Shown piece after piece: positions 9,056-20,201 of a stretch of 56,537 bases of DNA (position 1 is its first letter; the number at the start of each line of letters is the position of its first letter). The stretch spans positions 1 to 56,537 of the forward strand of contig UNSQ01000003.1 in the NCBI GenBank assembly GCA_900556885.1. The letters are read 5' to 3'. The position numbers and the translations under genes were made by a program. Below the pieces are notes generated by a model that did not search any database, was not told the origin of the DNA, and worked only from the letters and a program-made list of their open reading frames with translations. The DNA comes from Candidatus Saccharimonadota bacterium. GTDB lineage: Bacteria > Patescibacteriota > Saccharimonadia > Saccharimonadales > Saccharimonadaceae.

Positions 9056-9388
9056 CTAAATCATCACACCAACTGGCGTAAACGAAGTCAGAATTGTCAT
9101 GAAAATTATCGTGACATACCAAATTTTCCGATTGAATTGATATTTTTCAATCTTTAACACCAGCAGCAACGCAATAAATAGGCCAACAGGAATGGCTTGG
9201 ACGACCAAACCGCCAACTTCAACTGGATTTTTTAGACGAAGCCACAGCGCACTTAATATCACAAAAATCACCAATTTCAAGAAAAATGAGCCGTCGTTAT
9301 CATAAATACGTTCGCGCCCTTTGCGACTAAATAGCTCGCTAGACTTCGAGCGATTGCGAGCATAAGTACGAGTTTTTTGTTTTGTCAT
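9056..9388 (-). CDS. small three-helix membrane protein between S10 and L3
   Basis: A 110-residue protein of unrecognised family. The first 35 residues are basic and polar (KTRTYARNRSKSSELFSRKG). Three hydrophobic stretches follow, near 35-50, 60-80 and 88-108, so a cytoplasmic basic head and three membrane helices are likely. It has its own extended -10 (TGT-TATAAT, 9401-9406) after the rpsJ terminator. Its place inside the S10 ribosomal cluster is odd and may be a lineage trait. No function can be assigned. Confidence 0.75.
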   Translation of the reverse strand: MTKQKTRTYARNRSKSSELFSRKGRERIYDNDGSFFLKLVIFVILSALWLRLKNPVEVGGLVVQAIPVGLFIALLLVLKIEKYQFNRKIWYVTIIFMTILTSFTPVGVMI

Positions 9389-9410
9389 AAGCTAAATGGA
9401 ATTATAACAT

Positions 9411-9444
9411 AAAAAATCCGCCCCATTCAAGAGGCGGAAATTTT
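9411..9444 (-). terminator. rho-independent terminator of rpsJ
   Basis: On the minus strand, stem TTTCCGCC / GGCGGA is followed by TTTTTT. It stands between rpsJ and the membrane protein gene, so S10 is not co-transcribed with the L3 operon by default. Confidence 0.85.
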
Positions 9445-9457
9445 ATATATCGTTAAA

Positions 9458-9775
9458 TTACATACGAATTTCAGCGTCAACGCCAGCTGGCAAATTCAAG
9501 TTCTGCAAGCTGTCGATTGTCTTTGGTGTAGCGTTTGTAATGTCAATCAGACGCTTGTGGACGCGACGCTCGTAAGACTCACCACCAGTTTTGTAAACGT
9601 GCGGACTCTTTACGACAGTGTAAGTACTGCGTCGAGTTGGCAAAGGCACTGGACCAGCCACGTTAGCGCCTGTGCGAATTGCGGTGTCGATAATTTGTTT
9701 TGCTGATTGGTCAATGACTTTGTGGTCATAAGCCTTCAGACGAATACGGATTTTAATTCCTGTATCTTGAGCCAT
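9458..9775 (-). CDS. rpsJ: 30S ribosomal protein S10
   Basis: S10 of 105 residues, with [20 protein letters not shown] at the start and [14 protein letters not shown] and HKRLIDITN later. The start chosen is MAQDTGIK at 9775, because GGAGGAG lies 2-8 nt before it; the upstream in-frame ATG at 9796 has no such site. S10 also acts in NusB/NusE antitermination in other bacteria. It is separated from rplC by a terminator and a membrane protein gene. Confidence 0.97.
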   Translation of the reverse strand: MAQDTGIKIRIRLKAYDHKVIDQSAKQIIDTAIRTGANVAGPVPLPTRRSTYTVVKSPHVYKTGGESYERRVHKRLIDITNATPKTIDSLQNLNLPAGVDAEIRM

Positions 9776-9872
9776 AGCTCCTCCTCTTATGTGCAATCTC
9801 GTAACCTCTAATTGTCCTATTTTACAGTCAATCGAGTTCTCGAGATAAATTATTATTAACTATGCGATTATA

Positions 9873-10814
9873 TCAGCAATTTTCTGCTTTATCAAGATGA
9901 GAAATCATTTCCGCAATAATTCCAGCGGATTTATTCAGCGATTCTTTTTCTCGCTCGGTAAGTGGATAGCCCGCCAGAATCTTCACGCCGTCGCTGCTGA
10001 TTGTTGATGGCAATCCAAGCACAACATTATTCAGCCCATATTCGCCCTCAACCAAAGAACAGACGGGATAAACCGTGTGTGTCGATTTCCGGAGCGCCGA
10101 AACAATCTTAGACACGACAAACCCAATCGCAAAATACGTCGATTTCTTCGTTTCAATCACCCGATACGCTCGGTCGCGAACCTTCTGCTCAATTCCGTCA
10201 ATCATCTCCTCTGTAAATCCAGGATATTCCTTAATTGGCACTTCACCAATTTGCGCCGTTTCAATTGTCGAAAATGACGAATCGCCGTGTTCGCCCAAAA
10301 TATAAGCGTCAACCGCTTTACTGTCGACATTCAATGCGTCCGCCAAATACGACTTCATTCGCGAAGTATCAAGCGTCGTGCCCGTCCCGAATACGCGATT
10401 TTTCGGCAAGCCAGACTCCTTAAGCGCCACGTAAGTCAAAACATCAACCGGATTACTGACAATCACCAAATACGGCTTCGCACCATTCGCCATAATATTT
10501 TTCACAATATCACGCATTATTTCTGCATTAACGTCAATCAGCTCCAACCGAGTCTGACCAGGAAGTTGCGGCGCACCCGCAGTAATCACAACGATGTCAT
10601 CGTCATTGATATCAGAATAATTTCCCGTATGAACCACGACGTTTCTGTCAATTCCCATCGCGTCATTAATGTCGGCCGCCTGACCCCAAGCCAAATCCTC
10701 ATTACGGTCAATCAACACAATTTCTTCAATAACACTACGCAACGCACACGCATAAGCTGCCGTCGCACCAACCATTCCGCCTCCGCCAACAATTAGCAAT
10801 TTCTGTTTATTCAC
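9873..10814 (-). CDS. ldh: L-lactate dehydrogenase
   Basis: A 313-residue NAD-dependent 2-hydroxyacid dehydrogenase of the lactate/malate family, which turns pyruvate into L-lactate to regenerate NAD+. The N-terminal dinucleotide-binding loop is GGGGMVGATAAY. The substrate loop GAPQLPGQTR has Gln at the position that distinguishes lactate from malate enzymes, plus the catalytic Arg. The active-site His lies in LGEHGDS, and DTSRMKSYLA is typical. GTG at 10814 is preferred, 6 nt after AGGAG; a TTG one codon upstream is possible. This fits a fermentative lifestyle. Confidence 0.95.
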   Translation of the reverse strand: MNKQKLLIVGGGGMVGATAAYACALRSVIEEIVLIDRNEDLAWGQAADINDAMGIDRNVVVHTGNYSDINDDDIVVITAGAPQLPGQTRLELIDVNAEIMRDIVKNIMANGAKPYLVIVSNPVDVLTYVALKESGLPKNRVFGTGTTLDTSRMKSYLADALNVDSKAVDAYILGEHGDSSFSTIETAQIGEVPIKEYPGFTEEMIDGIEQKVRDRAYRVIETKKSTYFAIGFVVSKIVSALRKSTHTVYPVCSLVEGEYGLNNVVLGLPSTISSDGVKILAGYPLTEREKESLNKSAGIIAEMISHLDKAENC

Positions 10815-10851
10815 CAAAATCTCCTTTTTCTGTTTTATATTAGATGTCTTT

Positions 10852-10881
10852 ATTCTGCCATAAACATTACCGCTTTGTCAA
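10852..10881 (-). promoter_or_regulatory. ldh promoter
   Basis: The -35 TTGACA (10876-10881) and a -10 CAGAAT (10852-10857) lie 18 nt apart, with TGG before the -10. AAAGGAG follows before the ldh start. Confidence 0.7.
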
Positions 10882-10906
10882 TTGACCCCTTCTTGCAGCA
10901 ATCAAA

Positions 10907-10930
10907 AATCCCCCGAAAGTTCGGGGGATT
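10907..10930 (-). terminator. terminator of tuf
   Basis: AATCCCCCGAA / TTCGGGGGATT forms a near-perfect hairpin 23 nt after the tuf stop, with a T run on the minus strand. Confidence 0.9.
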
Positions 10931-10953
10931 TAATTAGGCTTGTGCTGTCAAGA

Positions 10954-12138
10954 TTATTTGTTAATCTTTGTAACAACACCAGCACCAACTGTACGGCCAC
11001 CTTCGCGGATAGCAAAGTTCAAACCTTGCTCCATAGCGATTGGTGCAAGCAACTTAACCTTGAAGGTTACAGTGTCGCCTGGCATAACCATTTCTTTGTC
11101 AGCTGGCAATTCAACTTCACCAGTAACGTCAGTTGTGCGGAAGTAGAACTGTGGCTTGTAGCCCTTTGAGAATGGAGTGTGGCGACCGCCTTCTTCCTTC
11201 TTCAAGATGTAAACTTCAGCTTCAAACTCAGTGTGTGGAGTAATTGTGCCTGGCTTTGCCAAAACTTGACCGCGCTCAATGTCGCTGCGCTCAATACCGC
11301 GTAGCAAGACACCTGCGTTGTCACCTGCTTGACCTTGGTCAAGAGATTTCTTGAAGGCCTCAATGCCAGTTACAACTGACTTCTGAGTTGGCTTCAAACC
11401 AACGATTTCAACTTCGTCGTTCAATTTAACAACACCCTGCTCGATACGACCAGTTGCTACTGTACCACGACCCTTAATTGAGAAGACGTCCTCAATTGGC
11501 ATAATGAATGGTTTGTCCATGTCACGTGCTGGCTCTGGAATGTAGCTGTCCATTGCGTCAACCAATTCCATAATAGCATCTTCGTATTTCTCTTCACCTT
11601 CAAGAGCCTTAAGAGCAGAACCCTTGATGATTGGAGCGTCTTTGTCGAAGCCGTTCTTTTCAAGAAGTTCGCGAACTTCTTCTTCGATCAGCTCAACCAT
11701 TTCTTCGTCAGCCATGTCCATCTTGTTCAAAAAGACAACGATCTTTGGCACGCCAACCTGCTTTGCAAGCAAAACGTGCTCACGAGTCTGAGGCATTGGA
11801 CCGTCAGTTGCAGCGATAACCAATACCGCACCGTCAACCTGAGCAGCACCGGTGATCATGTTCTTGACGTAGTCAGCGTGTCCTGGCATGTCAACGTGTG
11901 CATAGTGACGATTCTTTGATTCATACTCTTGGTGTGAAGACGCGATAGTAATACCACGTTGCTTCTCTTCTGGTGCGTTGTCGATCTGGTCGTACGCAAC
12001 AGGTTTGTTAACTGCGCTTGGTAGGCGCTTTGCCAACACTGCAGTAATCGCAGCAGTCAGCGTAGTCTTACCGTGGTCAACGTGGCCCATTGTACCAACG
12101 TTAACGTGCGGTTTGCTTCGGTCAAATGCATCTGCCAT
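10954..12138 (-). CDS. tuf: elongation factor Tu
   Basis: A 394-residue EF-Tu, which carries aminoacyl-tRNA to the ribosome as a GTP complex. GTPase motifs are GHVDHGKTT near residue 18, DMPGHADYV near 80 and NKMD near 135. Domains 2 and 3 follow in normal order (for example [13 protein letters not shown]). The start follows AAGGAG. It is a monocistronic unit between its own promoter and terminator, not part of a str operon with fusA. Confidence 0.99.
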   Translation of the reverse strand: MADAFDRSKPHVNVGTMGHVDHGKTTLTAAITAVLAKRLPSAVNKPVAYDQIDNAPEEKQRGITIASSHQEYESKNRHYAHVDMPGHADYVKNMITGAAQVDGAVLVIAATDGPMPQTREHVLLAKQVGVPKIVVFLNKMDMADEEMVELIEEEVRELLEKNGFDKDAPIIKGSALKALEGEEKYEDAIMELVDAMDSYIPEPARDMDKPFIMPIEDVFSIKGRGTVATGRIEQGVVKLNDEVEIVGLKPTQKSVVTGIEAFKKSLDQGQAGDNAGVLLRGIERSDIERGQVLAKPGTITPHTEFEAEVYILKKEEGGRHTPFSKGYKPQFYFRTTDVTGEVELPADKEMVMPGDTVTFKVKLLAPIAMEQGLNFAIREGGRTVGAGVVTKINK

Positions 12139-12219
12139 TTGTAGAAGTTCTCCTTAATTTAATTATTATTTTTCACGCGGGTACAGTCCATAAAAAAGAC
12201 CTCACGGCGTATGAGTTTA

Positions 12220-12248
12220 ATTATAACGATTTTCCAATCAGTTGTAAA
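12220..12248 (-). promoter_or_regulatory. tuf promoter
   Basis: The -35 TTTACA (12243-12248), a 17-nt spacer and a consensus -10 TATAAT (12220-12225) lie just past the tgt stop codon. An 80-nt untranslated leader follows. Confidence 0.85.
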
Positions 12249-12252
12249 TAGC

Positions 12253-15465
<3,213 letters not shown>

Positions 15466-15478
15466 CCTCCTCCCAATG

Positions 15479-15544
15479 TTGACTTTTTTACGCAAGTGTG
15501 GCATAAATTAATACAGCTTTCGTTGACAATCCCGTCAACGAAAG
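15479..15544 (+). promoter_or_regulatory. family promoter-leader unit P1, before the 131-residue membrane protein
   Basis: The -35 TTGACT (15479-15484), a 17-nt spacer ending in GCAAGTGTGG, and the -10 CATAAA (15502-15507) make an extended -10 promoter. The transcript begins close to an 11-bp perfect hairpin, CTTTCGTTGAC / GTCAACGAAAG (15517-15527 with 15534-15544). The spacer text and the CTTTCG hairpin recur at the other units of the family. Confidence 0.75.
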
Positions 15545-15576
15545 TAGTCCTTGCATATCTTGAAAAGGAGTCAGTC

Positions 15577-15972
15577 ATGCTGAAACTCAAACTTGCTGTC
15601 GCGTTCGTCGCCCTGACTGGTCTGGTTCTACTCCTTATGGGGAGTACATACCTCACTGTGTCTTTGGCCATCATCTGTACAGCAGTAGCGCTGGCGCTGT
15701 CACTCCATCTAGTATTTAGATGGTTCACAGGAGAACAGCACGACTATCTACTATGGTTCTTCTTGGTAGCAGCGTACATTATATCGGGATCGATGGCAAT
15801 TAGTGTGCTCCAAGACATCGGAGCTGTCCATACGGTGCTTAGTGCTGTAATCGACCCGGTGCAGAAAATAGAGACAGTAGGGTATTATACCTCGTCTCTG
15901 AGTTCTATCGCTATCCTCCTAGCGGTTATCATCCCGCAGTCACCCATGCGGGATGATGATGACGAGGACTAA
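15577..15972 (+). CDS. orphan membrane protein, about four helices
   Basis: A 131-residue protein of unrecognised family. Hydrophobic stretches near residues 5-23, 25-45, 55-72 and 105-122 suggest four membrane helices, and the tail is acidic (DDDDED). ATG 15577 is chosen because AAGGAG lies 7 nt before it. Codon use (CTG, GTC, ATC) differs from glgB upstream. The gene is driven by promoter-leader unit P1 and followed by a large hairpin, like the other orphan genes of this family. Confidence 0.75.
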   Translation: MLKLKLAVAFVALTGLVLLLMGSTYLTVSLAIICTAVALALSLHLVFRWFTGEQHDYLLWFFLVAAYIISGSMAISVLQDIGAVHTVLSAVIDPVQKIETVGYYTSSLSSIAILLAVIIPQSPMRDDDDED

Positions 15973-15974
15973 CC

Positions 15975-16050
15975 GCCCGCCAATAGAAGTAGTTCGCCTG
16001 AGGCTTAAGCCTCGGCTTGAGCTCTCTTGGCGGGCTATTTCTATTGGCAT
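15975..16050 (+). terminator. large composite hairpin after the P1 gene
   Basis: GCCCGCCAA (15975-15983) pairs with TTGGCGGGC (16027-16035), enclosing the GAGGCTTAAGCCTC palindrome. The same left arm, read as CCAATAGAAGTAG, can instead pair with CTATTTCTATTGG further right with one wobble. The two folds exclude each other. There is no clear T run, so its use as a terminator is inference. Confidence 0.5.
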
Positions 16051-16072
16051 AAAATTTGTTACACTAGATATT

Positions 16073-17464
16073 GTGAAGAAAAAAGTACCAAAATTCATTG
16101 AGCAATCATTAGCCCGAGTCGCTAACCTTTACAGCTTTGAGCCAGAGCATCATCTGGAGAAAATTGATGAAAGTTTGACGCCGAATATGCGAGCTTTGCG
16201 CCTGGCTATGACGATTGCCGAGCAACTCCTGAGCATGGGCGTGGTGGCGCGCGATGTGGTTCGTATGGCGCAAGGAATCACGCGGACATATTGCCGCAGA
16301 CCCGTTCATGTGGACGTGAGCTACACTTTGGTGACAATTTCTCAAGACCGCGGAGTTGATCACGAACCGCTAACTATGGCGCGAGTTATCGTTCCTGACG
16401 ATCCTAATTATCAACTTATCCAAGCATTGCAATTATTAGCCCTCGACATTCGTCGCAAGCAACTTTCCCTGGAAGAAGCCGAAGAGCGATTGCAACAAAT
16501 ACTCAAAAAACCCACCGAACATTCCCGACTAGTCGTTTACGCGGCGGGCGGATTGGTGAGCGCAGGTTCCGTCATTCTATACGGCGGCAGTTTACTCATG
16601 GCGTCAATCGCGTTTCTGCTCGGATTCCTAGCAACTGGATTATTAAGATGGCTGGGACGCGTCGGCATGCCACTATTCTATTCACAAGCTCTTGTGGCAA
16701 TTTTTGTCACCTTAGTAGCAGCAGGAACAGCATGGTGCAGCAATTATTTAGGACTGAGTATCAATACGACACTACTCGTCATTAGCGGAATCGTCTTATT
16801 AGTCGCGGGACTAATGTTTGTCGGCGCATTCCAGGACGCAATCGACGAATATTACATGACCGCCAACGCCAGATTGTTAAAAGTCGTAATGGCGACAGGC
16901 GGCGTAATTGCTGGCGTGATGGTCGGATTATACATTGCGACAAAATTCGGTATTACTTTCCCAGCAACACCAGATCGATTGACATTGGCGGACGGACACA
17001 CGCAATATTTAGGTGCTGGAATTATCGCGGCGGCGTTCGTTCTGAGGAATCATTCTCGATTTTTAGGGATGATCATTTCTGGATTGATAGCAATTTTCGG
17101 CTGGTGGATTTCAAGATTAGCCATGAGTTTTGGCTTTGATATCGTAACAGCGAGCGGCATCGCGGCGGCGGTAATTGGACTGGTCGCAGTTATGACTTCC
17201 AGATTATGGAAATTCCCTTCTCTGGCGATCATCGCGGCGGGAATCGTACCGCTAGTCCCAGGGTTATCGCTTTACAACGGATTAATGGGAGTCGTTCTAT
17301 ACCCACCAAACAGCGCAAACTTTCTACCAGCCTTGGCTATCTTAGCGCGAGCAATTCTCATCGGCGTAGCAGTAGCAATTGGCGCATCATTCGGCAACAT
17401 CGTCGGTCGCCCAATTCGCCGACAATTCATCAATTTATTCCGTCGCAACACGCAAGCATCATGA
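16073..17464 (+). CDS. ThrE-family threonine/serine exporter-like membrane protein
   Basis: A 463-residue protein with the ThrE/DUF1212 layout. A cytoplasmic N-terminal domain of about 155 residues (LLSMGVVARDVVRMAQGI and VHVDVSYTLVTISQ) is followed by about ten hydrophobic helices (for example LVVYAAGGLVSAGSVILYGG). ThrE proteins export threonine and serine; the substrate here is unproven. The start is GTG 16073 (KKKVPKFIEQ), 7 nt after a TACACT box, so the mRNA is probably leaderless; the upstream open frame runs through a hairpin. It overlaps the next gene by four bases (ATGA). Confidence 0.85.
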   Translation: MKKKVPKFIEQSLARVANLYSFEPEHHLEKIDESLTPNMRALRLAMTIAEQLLSMGVVARDVVRMAQGITRTYCRRPVHVDVSYTLVTISQDRGVDHEPLTMARVIVPDDPNYQLIQALQLLALDIRRKQLSLEEAEERLQQILKKPTEHSRLVVYAAGGLVSAGSVILYGGSLLMASIAFLLGFLATGLLRWLGRVGMPLFYSQALVAIFVTLVAAGTAWCSNYLGLSINTTLLVISGIVLLVAGLMFVGAFQDAIDEYYMTANARLLKVVMATGGVIAGVMVGLYIATKFGITFPATPDRLTLADGHTQYLGAGIIAAAFVLRNHSRFLGMIISGLIAIFGWWISRLAMSFGFDIVTASGIAAAVIGLVAVMTSRLWKFPSLAIIAAGIVPLVPGLSLYNGLMGVVLYPPNSANFLPALAILARAILIGVAVAIGASFGNIVGRPIRRQFINLFRRNTQAS

Positions 17465-17937
17465 AAAATAACCCGGAATTCATTGGTCTGTCAGACTCGC
17501 GATTATTTCATATGCGCGGAGTGGCGTACAAATCTTACAATCTGGCTCGCGAAGTGTTCAATATGAAAGAAGATGTGGCGCGCAGCTTATTTTTAATGGG
17601 ACTGACACACGACTTTGCCTACGCTTTTGTTGAAAATCAGACGGATCACGAACATGAAGGCGGCAGGATATTAGAACTGTCTGGCTTCAATTGGGCTGAT
17701 TCTGTATTTAATCACGGAGATCCTGACGTAGAAAATTGGACGGACGAATTGCTTATCTTAAACTTGGCGGACATGACGACTAGCCCAGACGGCAAGCCGA
17801 TATCCATAGACCAACGACTGGAAGACATTGAAAACAGATATGGCACAAATAGCATTCAGGCGACAAAAGCGCGCAAATTGACCAAACGAATCAAAGAAGA
17901 ACTCGCCAAACGAAACCTAACAATCCCAAACTTATAA
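17461..17937 (+). CDS. HD-domain protein
   Basis: A 158-residue small HD-superfamily protein, likely a metal-dependent phosphohydrolase. Candidate metal ligands are the His-Asp pair in GLTHDFAYAF (about residue 44), the His in NHGDPDV and the Asp in LNLADMTTS. The start ATG 17461 overlaps the exporter stop, so the two are translationally coupled. Substrate unknown; no nucleotide specificity can be read. Confidence 0.75.
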   Translation: MKNNPEFIGLSDSRLFHMRGVAYKSYNLAREVFNMKEDVARSLFLMGLTHDFAYAFVENQTDHEHEGGRILELSGFNWADSVFNHGDPDVENWTDELLILNLADMTTSPDGKPISIDQRLEDIENRYGTNSIQATKARKLTKRIKEELAKRNLTIPNL

Positions 17938-17957
17938 ACCTGAAAATTAGCCAAATA

Positions 17958-17987
17958 AAAATCCCCGGATTCGCTCCGAGGATTTTT
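17958..17987. terminator. bidirectional terminator between HD gene and fusA
   Basis: AAATCC-CGGA / TCCG-GGATTT hairpin has A and T runs on both sides. It lies between convergent genes. Confidence 0.85.
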
Positions 17988-18000
17988 TATGAGGTAGAGA

Positions 18001-20091
18001 TTATTTATTTCGCTTTTCGATAATCTCTTGCGCAACGTTTGGTGGAACTTCCTCGTATTGAGCTAATTCCATCGTTGAAGCGGCGCGACCCTGAGACATT
18101 GAGCGAATGTCTGATGTGTAGCCGAACATATTTGCTAATGGCACAAATGCCTTAATCAATTTAGCGCCACCCATCAAGTCTTCCATAGCGTCGATACGTC
18201 CGCGACGTGAGTTAAGGTCGCCGATGATGTCACCCATGAAGTCTTCTGGTGTAGTAACTTCAACCTTCATAACTGGCTCAAGCAAGATTGGGTTAGCTTG
18301 TTTAATACCTTCACGAGCAGCTATCGAACCTGCCAATGAGAACGCCAATTCTGAGGAGTCGACATCGTGGTATGAGCCATCGTAAAGTGTAGCCTTAACG
18401 TCAACAACTGGATAGCCAGCAATAACACCGCCTTCCAATGTTTCACGAATACCCTTCATTACAGCTGGGCGATATTCCTGAGGAACCACACCACCCTTAA
18501 TTTCATCAACGAATTCAAAGCCTTTACCGGTCTCATTTGGCTCAAAGCGAACCCAAACGTCACCATATTGACCACGACCACCAGACTGCTTGGCGTGCTT
18601 ACCTTGAACTTCAGAACGACCCTTGATGCTTTCGCGGAAGGCAACCTGAGGTTCACCAATATTGGCTTCAACCTTAAATTCGCGCTTCATACGGTCAATA
18701 AGAATGTCTAGGTGCAACTCGCCCATTCCTGACATAATTGTCTGACCTGTTTCTTCGTCAGTGTGAATTCGGAAAGTTGGGTCTTCTTCAGCCAAGCGCT
18801 GCAATGCCAACGCCATTTTTTCCTGGTCAGCCTTTGACTTTGGCTCAACCGCGATTGATACAGGTGGCTCTGGGAATTCAATTGACTCAAGAGCAATTGG
18901 ATGAGCTACGTCTGCTAACGTGTTACCAGTTGCGGTAGATTTCAGGCCAACCACAGCGGCGATGTCACCAGCTTCAACCTTGCTAATTTCTTCACGCTTG
19001 TCAGCAAACATACGAACAATTCGTCCAATTCGCTCTTTCTCGCCAGTTGTCGTGTTAAGAACGTAGCTTCCTGAGGTCAAAACGCCAGAATAGACACGAA
19101 CGAAGATCAACTTACCAACAAATGGATCGGCAGCAATCTTAAACGCCAAAGCAGACAAAGGCTCCTTGTCTGATGGCTTGCGGCTAACTTCGTCGCCAGT
19201 CTTTGGATTCTTGCCCCAAATTTCATCAACGTCTAGTGGACTTGGCAAGAAATCAACCATCAAGTCAAGCAACTTCTCAACGATCACACCACGACCGTCA
19301 CCACCAGTGACTAGGTAAAAGTCACCAGCCAAAACGCGCTTACGTAGAGCCATCTTTAGCTCGTCAACAGTAATAGCTTCTTCGCCCTGCTCCAAGAACT
19401 TCATAGTAAGTTCGTCGTCAGCTTCAACAGCGTTTTCAACCAACAGAGAACGTGCGTTCTTAGCTTTTTCAAGCATATCAGCTGGAATCTCGCCAACCTT
19501 AAGCTCGTGGTCTGTGTAGTCGTCATATGTATATGCCTTCATGTCAATCAAGTCGACAACACCATGGATGGTCTTTTCAAAACCAATTGGCAAGTGAACT
19601 GGGAAAGCCTGCTTACTCAAGCGGTTGTGAATTGACTCTAGAGACTTATAGAAGTCACCGCCGGTCTGGTTGATCTTGTTAACGAAACAAATACGTGGCA
19701 CGCCGTACTTATTAGCCTGTCGCCAAACAGTTTCAGACTGAGCCTCAACACCCATCTTACCGTCAAAGACTGTAACTGCACCGTCAAGCACGCGCAAGCT
19801 ACGCTCAACCTCAGCGGTAAAGTCAATGTGCCCTGGGGTATCGATGATGTTAATCTTGTGATCTTTCCAGAAACAAGTCACAGCAGCTGACGTAATAGTA
19901 ATACCACGTTCTTTCTCCTGCGCCATCCAGTCGGTGGTAGCACCATCACCTTCACCACGAACCACACCGATCTTATGTGTCAAGCCAGTGCGGTACAAAA
20001 TACCCTCAGTTGTCGTCGTTTTACCGGCGTCAATATGGGCAATAATACCAATATTTCTAAAATTCTTTAGCGGAACATGCGTCTCTGCCAT
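18001..20091 (-). CDS. fusA: elongation factor G
   Basis: A 696-residue EF-G, the translocation GTPase. Motifs: [15 protein letters not shown] near residue 17, [16 protein letters not shown] near 81, NKINQTGG near 135; domains II-V follow with a normal C-terminus ([20 protein letters not shown]). It has its own promoter (-35 TAGTCA, 17-nt spacer, TGA-TATAAT at 20170-20175). It is separated from rpsL-rpsG by the protease and yajQ, so the classic str operon is broken. Confidence 0.98.
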   Translation of the reverse strand: MAETHVPLKNFRNIGIIAHIDAGKTTTTEGILYRTGLTHKIGVVRGEGDGATTDWMAQEKERGITITSAAVTCFWKDHKINIIDTPGHIDFTAEVERSLRVLDGAVTVFDGKMGVEAQSETVWRQANKYGVPRICFVNKINQTGGDFYKSLESIHNRLSKQAFPVHLPIGFEKTIHGVVDLIDMKAYTYDDYTDHELKVGEIPADMLEKAKNARSLLVENAVEADDELTMKFLEQGEEAITVDELKMALRKRVLAGDFYLVTGGDGRGVIVEKLLDLMVDFLPSPLDVDEIWGKNPKTGDEVSRKPSDKEPLSALAFKIAADPFVGKLIFVRVYSGVLTSGSYVLNTTTGEKERIGRIVRMFADKREEISKVEAGDIAAVVGLKSTATGNTLADVAHPIALESIEFPEPPVSIAVEPKSKADQEKMALALQRLAEEDPTFRIHTDEETGQTIMSGMGELHLDILIDRMKREFKVEANIGEPQVAFRESIKGRSEVQGKHAKQSGGRGQYGDVWVRFEPNETGKGFEFVDEIKGGVVPQEYRPAVMKGIRETLEGGVIAGYPVVDVKATLYDGSYHDVDSSELAFSLAGSIAAREGIKQANPILLEPVMKVEVTTPEDFMGDIIGDLNSRRGRIDAMEDLMGGAKLIKAFVPLANMFGYTSDIRSMSQGRAASTMELAQYEEVPPNVAQEIIEKRNK

Positions 20092-20169
20092 AAATTTTCC
20101 TTTATATTACGTTAATTTGCCGAGATTTTTGGTCAATTTTTTGGCACCAAAAAACTACTCTTGCGTTTT

Positions 20170-20198
20170 ATTATATCAGTTATCTATGTTTTTGACTA
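20170..20198 (-). promoter_or_regulatory. fusA promoter
   Basis: -35 TAGTCA at 20193-20198, 17-nt spacer, -10 TATAAT at 20170-20175 with TGA before it. An 80-nt leader follows. Confidence 0.75.
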
Positions 20199-20201
20199 GC
20201 T

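Noticed and set aside
10287..10796. 169-residue plus-strand frame opposite ldh
   Set aside because: Antisense to all conserved ldh motifs; Asn/Arg/His-rich shadow composition.
15496..15576. Longer N-terminus for the 15577 membrane protein
   Set aside because: The upstream in-frame start lies inside the promoter and hairpin of unit P1; ATG 15577 has AAGGAG before it.
15953..16072. Longer start of the ThrE-like protein
   Set aside because: That stretch overlaps the end of the previous gene and a large hairpin and does not read like a ThrE N-terminus; GTG 16073 sits just after a -10 box.
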